Source: Agromyces sp.
GTDB lineage: Bacteria; Actinomycetota; Actinomycetes; Actinomycetales; Microbacteriaceae
Assembly: GCA_031178025.1 (NCBI GenBank)
Contig: JAPSJU010000020.1
Location: forward strand, 1-15,598
Direction of reading: 5' to 3'
DNA length: 15,598 bases
This document shows, piece by piece, positions 5,662 to 11,804 of the stretch. The first letter of the stretch is position 1. Every line of letters begins with the position of its first letter. The notes under the pieces were generated by a model. The model saw nothing but the letters and a program-made list of their open reading frames with translations, did no database searches and was not told the origin of the DNA. The translations under genes and the position numbers were made by a program.

Positions 5662-6258
5662 ATGGGTGCACAGACCGACCTCGCGTTCCAGCAGGAGAAC
5701 GCGGTCATCCCCCCTGCCCTTCGGCTCGTCCGCGATTTCGTGAACACGGTCGAGTTCCAGGTCGACGACGAGCGCCTGGGCTCGCCGGACGAACTCAGCG
5801 CGTGGCTCGCGGAGCATGGGCTCACCGAGTCACCGGTGCCGGCGACCCGGGAACACCTCGACATCGCCAGGCGGCTGCGCGAGGGGTTGCGCGGGGTGCT
5901 CGAGTCGCACGCCGGCCATCTCCCGGATGCCGCGGCGATCCGCCGGCTGAATGACGCGCTCGCGGAACTGCCGGTCCGCGTCTCGTTCGGAGCGAGCGAG
6001 AGCTTCGGGCTCGCCCCTGCCACCCAGGATCCGATCAGGGGAGGGCTCGGACGCATGCTCGACGCCGTGCGGCAGGCGAGTGAGGACGGCAGTTGGGTTC
6101 GCCTCAAGGCGTGCGCGAGGCCGTCGTGCCGTTGGGCCTACTACGACCACTCCCGCAATCGTTCCGGCAGGTGGTGCACGATGGCCGGGTGCGGCAATGC
6201 CGTCAAGATGCAGAAGGCCTATGCGAGCCGGAAGGGCCGGCCCGACGCTGCCGGCTGA
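5662..6258 (+). CDS. CGNR zinc-finger / ABATE-domain transcriptional regulator
   Basis: A 198-residue protein. The N-terminal ABATE (putative stress-sensing) domain (about 15-140) opens with the typical RLVRDFVNTVEF. The C-terminal CGNR zinc finger (about 145-192) reads LKACARPSCRWAYYDHSRNRSGRWC and then CGNAVKMQKAYASRK in the last part. The four zinc ligands are Cys151, Cys156, Cys172 and Cys177. The name-giving CGNR is CGNA here, a conservative variant of the motif. Such proteins are predicted DNA-binding regulators with an unknown ligand. The two inverted repeats just upstream, one over its own -10, suggest autoregulation, though another regulator could bind them. The last 40 bp overlap the end of the convergent DUF4406 gene. 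Confidence 0.9.
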   Translation: MGAQTDLAFQQENAVIPPALRLVRDFVNTVEFQVDDERLGSPDELSAWLAEHGLTESPVPATREHLDIARRLREGLRGVLESHAGHLPDAAAIRRLNDALAELPVRVSFGASESFGLAPATQDPIRGGLGRMLDAVRQASEDGSWVRLKACARPSCRWAYYDHSRNRSGRWCTMAGCGNAVKMQKAYASRKGRPDAAG

Positions 6259-6638
6259 GCCTCTCGCTCCGCCTCGACGCCCGGCACCTCGGCGAGATCG
6301 AAGTACACGGGGATGCCGCGTCGGCGCGCGATGGCGACATCCTGGTCGGCGCCACGCGACGCTCCCGGAAGTCGCAGCACGGCGTCGCAGTGCTGCAGCA
6401 GCCGCTCGGCCGTCGGATACATGACCTGCTCGGCAAGCGGATCGCCGGGACCGCTCGCGCCGGCGCTCTCGAGCACCGGCAGCGCGACCCACTCGCCGAT
6501 CATGGGCACATGCCCTGCTCGGAAGATCGGCCACGCCGCCGCTTCGAGCCGACGGAGGTTCCGGCGCATCAGCTCGGGGTCGCCGCCGGTTCCAGACGCG
6601 TACGGGCCGGCGATCAGGATCATCATGGGATGGCTCAT
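6219..6638 (-). CDS. DUF4406 protein, nucleoside 2-deoxyribosyltransferase-like
   Basis: A 139-residue protein. It opens MMILIAGPYASGTGGDPELM, the glycine-rich first strand and loop typical of DUF4406 and nucleoside 2-deoxyribosyltransferase-like folds. The middle has FRAGHVPMIGEWVALPVLE, and the C-terminal part has CDAVLRLPGASRGADQDVAIARRRGIPVYFDLAEVP, the usual nucleotide/ribose-binding strand with the SxGAD motif. The catalytic activity is unproven. Possible ATG starts are 6638, 6626 and 6623. I chose 6638 because TATATT lies 7 nt upstream of it, which fits a leaderless mRNA. It is divergent from a DeoR regulator across a 70-bp gap, and DeoR proteins often sense sugar or nucleoside phosphates. 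A role in nucleoside salvage is therefore plausible but inferred. Its last 40 bp overlap the convergent CGNR gene. Confidence 0.85.
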   Translation of the reverse strand: MSHPMMILIAGPYASGTGGDPELMRRNLRRLEAAAWPIFRAGHVPMIGEWVALPVLESAGASGPGDPLAEQVMYPTAERLLQHCDAVLRLPGASRGADQDVAIARRRGIPVYFDLAEVPGVEAEREAQPAASGRPFRLA

Positions 6639-6645
6639 AATGGGA

Positions 6646-6651
6646 AATATA
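6646..6651 (-). promoter_or_regulatory. -10 element for a leaderless DUF4406 transcript
   Basis: TATATT on the minus strand (6651-6646), an excellent -10 match in very GC-rich DNA, lies 7 nt before the ATG at 6638. No ribosome site is visible. Confidence 0.55.
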
Positions 6652-6658
6652 GCGCAAC

Positions 6659-6676
6659 AACGTGCAGAAACGTGCA
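6659..6676. promoter_or_regulatory. Tandem direct repeat, candidate DeoR operator
   Basis: AACGTGCA occurs at 6659-6666 and again at 6669-6676, a period of 10 bp, so both copies face the same side of the helix. It lies in the 70-bp divergent gap, within the probable -35 region of the DUF4406 promoter and about 33 bp before the DeoR start. CGTG/CACG (6671-6674, 6683-6686) adds a short inverted pair. Confidence 0.45.
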
Positions 6677-6708
6677 CACTCTCACGATCTCGGCTCTGAA
6701 AGGACGAC

Positions 6709-7458
6709 ATGCTCGCCGCCACTCGACGGAACCTCCTGCTCGAACGCCTCCGAGCCGACGGCAGGCTCGTCGCCAAGGACCTCGCGAGGGAACTCGGGAT
6801 ATCCGAGGACAGCATCCGCCGTGACCTGCGCGACCTGGCGGCCGCGGGCCTCTGCACGCGGGTCTACGGCGGTGCCCTCCCCGCCTCCGCGGCGAGCAGT
6901 GATTACGCGACGCGACGCAGCGTGGCGACCGACAGCAAGCGCCGCGTCGCCGCGCACGCGTCGTCGCTCATCAGGCCGGGGAGCACCGTCATCCTGGACG
7001 GCGGCACCACGACCCTCGAGCTGGCACGCGCCATCCCGACGGGACTCGAGTGCGAGATCATCACGCACAGCCCCACGATCGCCGCGGCACTGCTCGACCA
7101 CGCCGCATCCGTCTACCTCATCGGCGGCACGCTGTACAAGCATTCGGCGGTGGCCATGGGCGCCGCCGCCGCCGAGATGGCGCAACGGGTGAGCGCCGAG
7201 CTGTTCTTCCTCGGCGTGGTCGGAATCCATCACGAGGCCGGCCTCACCACCGGCGACCCCGAGGAGGCGGCGATGAAGCGCCTGCTCGCCTCGCGAGCCG
7301 CGGAGACCTTCGTGCTCGGCAGCAGTGAGAAACTCGGCGCCGCTGCCCGGCACGTCGTGCTGCCGCTCGCGGACGTCACCGCGGTCATCGCCGATCCAGC
7401 CCATGACACCGATCTCGAGGAGCTCGGGCGGCGCACTCGTGTCATCCGCGTGCCGTGA
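6709..7458 (+). CDS. DeoR/GlpR family transcriptional regulator
   Basis: A 249-residue protein of normal family length. The N-terminal winged helix-turn-helix (about 5-57) has the DeoR signature VAKDLARELGISEDSIRRDL followed by the wing AAGLCTRVYGGA. The C-terminal DeoRC sensor domain (about 75-230) carries the phosphosugar-binding-type motif DGGTTT (97-102), THSPTIA, YLIGG, FLGVVGIHHEAGLTTGDPEEAAMK and the SSEKLG loop (205-210). The ATG at 6709 has an AAAGGA ribosome site. Members usually repress sugar or nucleoside catabolic genes and are relieved by a phosphorylated intermediate. The divergent DUF4406 gene is the only obvious candidate target here. No sugar kinase or transporter is adjacent. 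Confidence 0.93.
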   Translation: MLAATRRNLLLERLRADGRLVAKDLARELGISEDSIRRDLRDLAAAGLCTRVYGGALPASAASSDYATRRSVATDSKRRVAAHASSLIRPGSTVILDGGTTTLELARAIPTGLECEIITHSPTIAAALLDHAASVYLIGGTLYKHSAVAMGAAAAEMAQRVSAELFFLGVVGIHHEAGLTTGDPEEAAMKRLLASRAAETFVLGSSEKLGAAARHVVLPLADVTAVIADPAHDTDLEELGRRTRVIRVP

Positions 7459-7483
7459 CCCGGCCACGCTCCGAGCGCGCCGG

Positions 7484-7512
7484 CGTCGTCGTGGACGTCG
7501 GTGCCGACGACG
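7484..7512. terminator. Hairpin between convergent DeoR and SRAP genes
   Basis: CGTCGTCG (7484-7491) and CGACGACG (7505-7512) form a perfect 8-bp stem with a 13-nt loop. It sits in the 61-bp gap between two convergent stop codons, where a shared terminator is expected. There is no T-tract, which is common in high-GC actinobacteria. Confidence 0.45.
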
Positions 7513-7519
7513 GGATGCC

Positions 7520-8227
7520 TCAGCCGTCGAGCGGCTCGATGAGGCTCGGGTCGTCGGGGTCGACGGTGCGCGAGTTGTTCACCCGACGGTCGACCTCGTA
7601 GCTCGTGATCCGCGCGGCGATCCGCGTCGATTCGGCATCGAGGAGCGCGAGCATCCGCTGCTTGCCGTCGTCGTCGAGCTTCTCGGGCGAGAGGTACTCG
7701 TCCCACGCGCCGCGGTCGATGAAGACGGGCATGCGGTCGTGCACCTCGCCCGAGGCATCGCGCGCCTCGCGCGTGATGATCGAGGTCGAGACCTCCCACT
7801 CCTCGCCGACCTTGCGCGCGGTGTAGATGCCGGCGGCCGCCAGGAGCGGCCGGTCGCCGTGCAGGAAGTGCGCCTGCTTGTGCCCCGGCTCGCCGGTCCA
7901 CTCGTAGTAGCCGCGCATGGGCACGAGGCAGCGCGAGGAGGCGAACGCCCCCTTCCACAGCCCGTTCGTCGCGACCGTCTCGATGCGGGTGTTGAACTGC
8001 GGCCGCTTCGACTCCTTCATGAACGAGGGATGGAAGTTCCACACCGCCGGATCGACCGAGCGGAGGAGCTCGCCGGTTCCGCTGTTCGGGCGCTCGCGCA
8101 CGATCGGGATGACCTGGGTCGGGGCGATCGAGTACTGCGGCCGCCAGTCGCGGAAGTCACCACCCTGCGCGACGAACTCCTGGATGATCTCGTCGACCTT
8201 GGCGTCGTTGGCGAAGCGTCCGCACAT
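7520..8227 (-). CDS. SRAP-family abasic-site DNA-protein crosslink protein (YedK/HMCES-like)
   Basis: A 235-residue protein of the SOS-response-associated peptidase (SRAP) family. All family key residues are present: Cys2 (MCGRF), which becomes the N-terminal nucleophile after Met removal and forms the thiazolidine bond with abasic sites; the Asn of FNTRIET (Asn79); the Glu of GYYEW (Glu109); and the His of VHDRMPV (His163). It should shield abasic sites in single-stranded DNA. The ATG start is fixed by Cys2. No clear ribosome site is present, so a leaderless or coupled start is possible. It lies 43 bp downstream of the M20 dipeptidase on the same strand and may be co-transcribed with it, although the functions are unrelated. 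Confidence 0.94.
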   Translation of the reverse strand: MCGRFANDAKVDEIIQEFVAQGGDFRDWRPQYSIAPTQVIPIVRERPNSGTGELLRSVDPAVWNFHPSFMKESKRPQFNTRIETVATNGLWKGAFASSRCLVPMRGYYEWTGEPGHKQAHFLHGDRPLLAAAGIYTARKVGEEWEVSTSIITREARDASGEVHDRMPVFIDRGAWDEYLSPEKLDDDGKQRMLALLDAESTRIAARITSYEVDRRVNNSRTVDPDDPSLIEPLDG

Positions 8228-8270
8228 GCTGACAGTCTGCACCCGGCCGCCCACACCCGCAGGACGCTCC

Positions 8271-9716
8271 TCATCCTCCGGCGCGATCGAACGGGAAGGC
8301 GGCGGCGAGACGCGGCCAGAACGCAGCGAGCGTGGCCGCCCCCCGCTCGAGGACGTCCAGCCGCACCCGCTCGTCGGCAGCGTGCCAGCGATCGCTGACG
8401 AGCCCCGTGCCGAAGAACACGATGGGCGCATCGAGGGACTGCGCGAGCAGTGCCGCCGGCCCGCCGCCGGCGTTGCCCATGCGGCCCACCTCGGCCACGT
8501 TCCATCCGACGCGCATGGCCTCGGCCAGCGCGTCGACGGCCGGGTGGTCGGGGGTGCGATACGGCGGTTCGGCGGTGAGGTGCGAGATCTCGAGTTCGTA
8601 GCGGATGCCGCTCGCATTCGCCTCGAGCCAGCGCTCGAGCTGCCGGGCGACCTCCTCGGGCTGTTGCCCGTCGACCAGGCGGAGGCTCAGCGACGCCGTG
8701 GCGGAGGTCGGGATCACCGCCCGGGGAAGTCCGTCGATGTCGCCGCCCTCGATGGAGATGACCTCGATCGCCGGCCGGGCCCACAGCAGCTCGGGTACCG
8801 AGAAGCCGCGTTCCCCGGCGATGCGGTCGGTACCCGACTCGCCCAGCCACCAGTCGTCGTCGAGGCCGAGCGCCGCGTACTCGGCCCGTTGCTCGGCGGT
8901 GGGGGTGGTGACCGCGTCGTAGAAGCCGGGCAGTGTCACTCGGCCGTCGTCATCATGCAACCGCGCGAGCACGCGGGAGAGGTCGACGGCGGGGTTCGGC
9001 GACGGGCCCGAGACGGCGCCGCTGTGCACGTCGCGTTCGGGTCCGAACACGGTGAGCTCGGCGCCGATCATGCCGCGAACGCTCGTGCACACCGCCGGCC
9101 GGTCCGGGTGGATGAGCATCGTGTCGGAGTAGACGATGAGGTCGCATTCGAGGTCGTCGGCGTGCGCCTCGAGCATCGCCGCGAGGTTCGGGGAGCCGAG
9201 TTCCTCCTCGCCGTCGATGAGGAGCCGCAGCGTCACCGGGGGCGCCGACGGTGCGAGTCCGGCATCGGCTCCGCTCTCGAGCAGCGCACGCACGCTCCAG
9301 AGATGCGCGAGCACCTGCCCCTTCGCATCCGAGGAGCCGCGACCGTACAGGAGACCGTCACGCACGACCGGAGTGAACGGCTGCGTCTGGCGCCACGGTT
9401 CCGCACCGGCGGCACGCACGTCGTGATGACTGTAGACGACCACCGCGGGCGCAGCGGCATCCGCTGCCGGCCACTCGGCGAACACCGCCACGGTGTCGCC
9501 CTGCGACCACAGCTCCACGCGGGGGAAGCCGGCCGCTCGAAGGAGGCCGGCGAGGTAGTTCGCCGAGTGTTCCAGGTCCTGCTCGTGCTCGGGGTCGCCC
9601 GCGACCGAGGCGATCCCCACCCACGCGGACAGCTGCTCCTCGATCTCGGCTCGATGCGTCGCGAGGAACGGATGGAGCAGGGCATCCTCCCGGGGCGCGA
9701 CCTCTGTGCGGCTCAT
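8271..9716 (-). CDS. M20 family zinc metallodipeptidase (CNDP/PepV-like)
   Basis: A 481-residue cytoplasmic peptidase, no signal peptide. The two-zinc site is complete: YSHHDV (His97), GRGSSDAKG (bridging Asp130), DGEEELGS (catalytic Glu170 and ligand Glu171), YSDT (Asp198) and a late WHAADE His near residue 445. The lid/dimerisation domain (about 205-385) contains ERDVHSGAVSG, whose His reaches into the partner's active site in this family. The pattern VRGMIGAELTVFGPERDVHSG and the length match the dipeptidase branch (M20/M25/M40, cytosolic non-specific dipeptidase) rather than ArgE or DapE. The expected role is hydrolysis of dipeptides during peptide nutrition or peptidoglycan/protein turnover. 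The start has only a weak ribosome site. Confidence 0.93.
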   Translation of the reverse strand: MSRTEVAPREDALLHPFLATHRAEIEEQLSAWVGIASVAGDPEHEQDLEHSANYLAGLLRAAGFPRVELWSQGDTVAVFAEWPAADAAAPAVVVYSHHDVRAAGAEPWRQTQPFTPVVRDGLLYGRGSSDAKGQVLAHLWSVRALLESGADAGLAPSAPPVTLRLLIDGEEELGSPNLAAMLEAHADDLECDLIVYSDTMLIHPDRPAVCTSVRGMIGAELTVFGPERDVHSGAVSGPSPNPAVDLSRVLARLHDDDGRVTLPGFYDAVTTPTAEQRAEYAALGLDDDWWLGESGTDRIAGERGFSVPELLWARPAIEVISIEGGDIDGLPRAVIPTSATASLSLRLVDGQQPEEVARQLERWLEANASGIRYELEISHLTAEPPYRTPDHPAVDALAEAMRVGWNVAEVGRMGNAGGGPAALLAQSLDAPIVFFGTGLVSDRWHAADERVRLDVLERGAATLAAFWPRLAAAFPFDRAGG

Positions 9717-9756
9717 GTGACCACGACAGCATTCCGTCGTTGCCGGAGGGAAGTAC

Positions 9757-9783
9757 TTGACAGCGGCATCCGGCGAGTGTCAA
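9757..9783. promoter_or_regulatory. Inverted TTGACA pair between divergent M20 and DUF6098 genes
   Basis: TTGACA (9757-9762) and TGTCAA (9778-9783) are perfect inverted copies 15 nt apart. On the minus strand the right copy is a consensus -35 followed after 17 nt by TCAAGT, a weak -10 for the M20 gene. On the plus strand no good -10 follows the left copy; TACGGT at 9813-9818 is the best plus-strand -10 candidate for the DUF6098 gene. The pair could equally be an operator. The rest of 9717-9864 holds only the DUF6098 ribosome site. Confidence 0.4.
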
Positions 9784-9864
9784 CCGTCTGGCGGTCCCTC
9801 CGGAGCGCTCGTTACGGTCGGGACGTGCGAGCCGAGACCCCTCGCCCCGGGAAGGAGGGCCGCG

Positions 9865-10278
9865 ATGCGCGAGCTGCACACGCTCGATGAGCTCGTCGAC
9901 CTCGTGCGCGCTCGGCCGGGGCTGCACCTGCGCTATTCGGAGGGCATCGAGGCCGATGGCAAGGGCGGCAGCATCGACACCGAGAGCGGACTGGAGCTTC
10001 CCGGGCTCTCGGTCAATCCGCTCGACGCGGAGGACTGGTGGACGCGACCGCTCGCCGACTGGCTCGCGCGGCAGGTGTGCCAGTACCGCCATCTCAGCGA
10101 GAAGAACCCGGACCGCTTCGCCTGGGTGCTCACCGGCCGCCAGGTCGGCCGGGGGCCCGACTGCGAGCCGCTGCTCACCGACGTCGAGCCGGTCGCCAGG
10201 CTGGGCGACGACCTGCTGGCCGAGGCCGAGGAGCGTTACACCACCCGTTTCAACGCGGGGCGCGGCCCGGAGGACTGA
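9865..10278 (+). CDS. DUF6098 family protein
   Basis: A 137-residue soluble protein matching the actinobacterial DUF6098 family as I recall it. It opens with a short helix (LHTLDELVDLVRARPGLHLRYSEG), followed by the conserved GLELPGLSVNPLDAEDWWTRPLADWLARQVCQYRHL in segments, and WVLTGRQVGRGPDCEPLLTDVEPVARL. The function is unknown and there are no membrane segments or enzyme motifs. Although the frame is open further upstream, ATG 9865 is chosen because of the strong GGAAGGAGG ribosome site. It lies 87 bp before the SRPBCC gene on the same strand. It may or may not be part of that operon, since no terminator is evident between them. Confidence 0.85.
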   Translation: MRELHTLDELVDLVRARPGLHLRYSEGIEADGKGGSIDTESGLELPGLSVNPLDAEDWWTRPLADWLARQVCQYRHLSEKNPDRFAWVLTGRQVGRGPDCEPLLTDVEPVARLGDDLLAEAEERYTTRFNAGRGPED

Positions 10279-10365
10279 GTGTCAATCCCGCGACTCGACG
10301 TGCCCCGCGGGGCTAGGTTCGAGGAGGATCGGCCGGTGATCGCCCGGCCGTCCGGAGGGAGCATC

Positions 10366-10815
10366 GTGTCACGCAACGTGCGGGCGTTCTCGTGCCCACC
10401 GGCCGCCGTCTTCGACGCCCTGGCCGACGGCTGGCTGTATCCCACCTGGGTCGTCGGCGCGTCCCGCATGCGCGACGTCGACGCGACCTGGCCGGCATCG
10501 GGCGCGAAGCTCGCGCACTCGATCGGGGTGTGGCCCGTGCTCATCGACGACGAGACGGTGAGCCTCGAGTGGAACCCGCCGCACCGCGCCGTCATGCGCG
10601 CCAAGGGCTGGCCCATCGGGGAGGCGCGCGTCACGATCGACGTGCGCACCCATGGCACCGGATGCCTCGTGCGCATCCAGGAGGAACCCGAGGAGGGGCC
10701 GGGTGCATGGGTGCCGCGGTTCCTCATCGAGCCGATGCTGCACCTGCGCAACCGGGAGACGCTGCACCGGCTCGCGCTCGTCGCAGAGGGTCGCGAGCGG
10801 AACGGTGACACCTGA
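10366..10815 (+). CDS. SRPBCC (START-like) family protein
   Basis: A 149-residue single-domain protein. It opens with the typical beta-strand-helix VRAFSCPPAAVFDALADGWLYPTWVVGASRMRDVD, has WPASGAKLAHSIGVWP in the middle and VTIDVRTHGTGCLVRIQEEPEEGP before the long C-terminal helix LRNRETLHRLALVAEG. This is the SRPBCC/polyketide-cyclase-like fold that encloses a hydrophobic ligand. The ligand is unknown. GTG 10366 is preferred over the in-frame GTG at 10279 because a GGAGGGA ribosome site (10354-10360) precedes it and the upstream residues look non-conserved. Its stop overlaps the next start (TGATG), making it the first gene of a coupled SRPBCC-SDR-FAD oxidoreductase operon. Confidence 0.85.
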   Translation: MSRNVRAFSCPPAAVFDALADGWLYPTWVVGASRMRDVDATWPASGAKLAHSIGVWPVLIDDETVSLEWNPPHRAVMRAKGWPIGEARVTIDVRTHGTGCLVRIQEEPEEGPGAWVPRFLIEPMLHLRNRETLHRLALVAEGRERNGDT

Positions 10816-11804
10816 TGGGCGTCGCGGTGGTCATGTGCGGCTCCGCCGGGCTCGGACGGGCGATCGTGCGCCAACTCGCCGACGACGGCTGGGACGTCGC
10901 AGTGCTCGCACGCGATGCAGCCCGTCTCGCGACGACGGTGCGCGAGATCGAGGAGCGCGGCCGCCGTGGCGTCTCCGTCTCCGTCGACGTCGTCGACCAC
11001 GAGGGGATGGACGCGGCGGCGGATCGCATCGAGCGCGAGCTCGGACCCATCGACGTGTGGATCAACGGACCGATCACGGCCGTGCACGGCGAGTTCCTCG
11101 ACATCGACCCCGCCGACTTCGAACGGGTGACGGATGTCACGTACCACGGCCTCGTCAACGGCACGCGAGCCGCGCTCTCGCGGATGGTGCCGCGCGATCG
11201 CGGGCACGTCGTGCAGATCTCCTCGGCCCTCGCGCATCGCGGGCTTCCGCTGCTCTCGGCGTACAGCGCGGCGAAGGGGGCGAGCCGCATCTTCACGGAA
11301 TCGGTGAGGAGCGAGTTGCTGCACCAGGGGAGCCGGGTGCGCATCTCCCAGGTCGACATGCCGTCGCTGAACACTCCCTTCTACAGCTGGGTGAAGAGTC
11401 TGCGCCCGCGGCGCTCGCGGCCCGTGCCGATCGTCTTCGAGCCCGAGGTCGGTGCGCGCGTGGTCTCGGCCGTCGTGCGGCACCCGCGCCCCCGCACGTG
11501 GGTGGGCGAACCGACGCTCGTCGCCATCATCGGCAACCGCATCTCGGGCGGGCTGCTCGACCGCCTCGCCGCGACGTTCGGCTACGCGGTGCAGGAGGCG
11601 CGCAGCGAGCACGCGCCGATGCTCCCGCCGAACCTCTACGACCCCGTGCCTGCCGACGTGGGTGCGCACGGCGACTTCGATGGGAAGTCCGTGACGTGGT
11701 CCCCCCAGGTGTGGGCGGTGCTGCACCGACGCGCCGCCATGGCGGGACTCGCCCTCGCGGGGGCCGCCGCGGTCGCGGCGGCACTGCGGAGACGCAGCCG
11801 GTGA
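10815..11804 (+). CDS. Short-chain dehydrogenase/reductase with C-terminal hydrophobic anchor
   Basis: A 329-residue SDR, longer than the classical 250. The nucleotide-binding turn reads CGSAGLGRA (8-16) instead of TGxxxGIG. The catalytic set Ser137, Tyr150 and Lys154 (ISSALAHRGLPLLSAYSAAKG) is intact with normal spacing. The usual NNAG motif is WINGPI. Beyond the core, the C-terminal extension (about 245-329) ends in MAGLALAGAAAVAAALRRRSR, a hydrophobic helix followed by positive residues, so the enzyme may be tail-anchored in the membrane. The substrate is unknown; a lipid or other hydrophobic alcohol/ketone would fit an anchor and an SRPBCC neighbour. The start overlaps the SRPBCC stop (TGATG) and the end overlaps the next start (GTGA). 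Confidence 0.9.
   Translation: MGVAVVMCGSAGLGRAIVRQLADDGWDVAVLARDAARLATTVREIEERGRRGVSVSVDVVDHEGMDAAADRIERELGPIDVWINGPITAVHGEFLDIDPADFERVTDVTYHGLVNGTRAALSRMVPRDRGHVVQISSALAHRGLPLLSAYSAAKGASRIFTESVRSELLHQGSRVRISQVDMPSLNTPFYSWVKSLRPRRSRPVPIVFEPEVGARVVSAVVRHPRPRTWVGEPTLVAIIGNRISGGLLDRLAATFGYAVQEARSEHAPMLPPNLYDPVPADVGAHGDFDGKSVTWSPQVWAVLHRRAAMAGLALAGAAAVAAALRRRSR

Noticed and set aside
7917..9890. A 657-residue plus-strand open frame opposite the SRAP and M20 genes.
   Set aside because: It lies antisense to two well-recognised enzymes, is Arg/Gly/Asp-rich without domains and has no ribosome site.
10279..10365. Upstream GTG start for the SRPBCC protein.
   Set aside because: It gives 29 extra non-conserved residues and has no good ribosome site, while GTG 10366 follows GGAGGGA.
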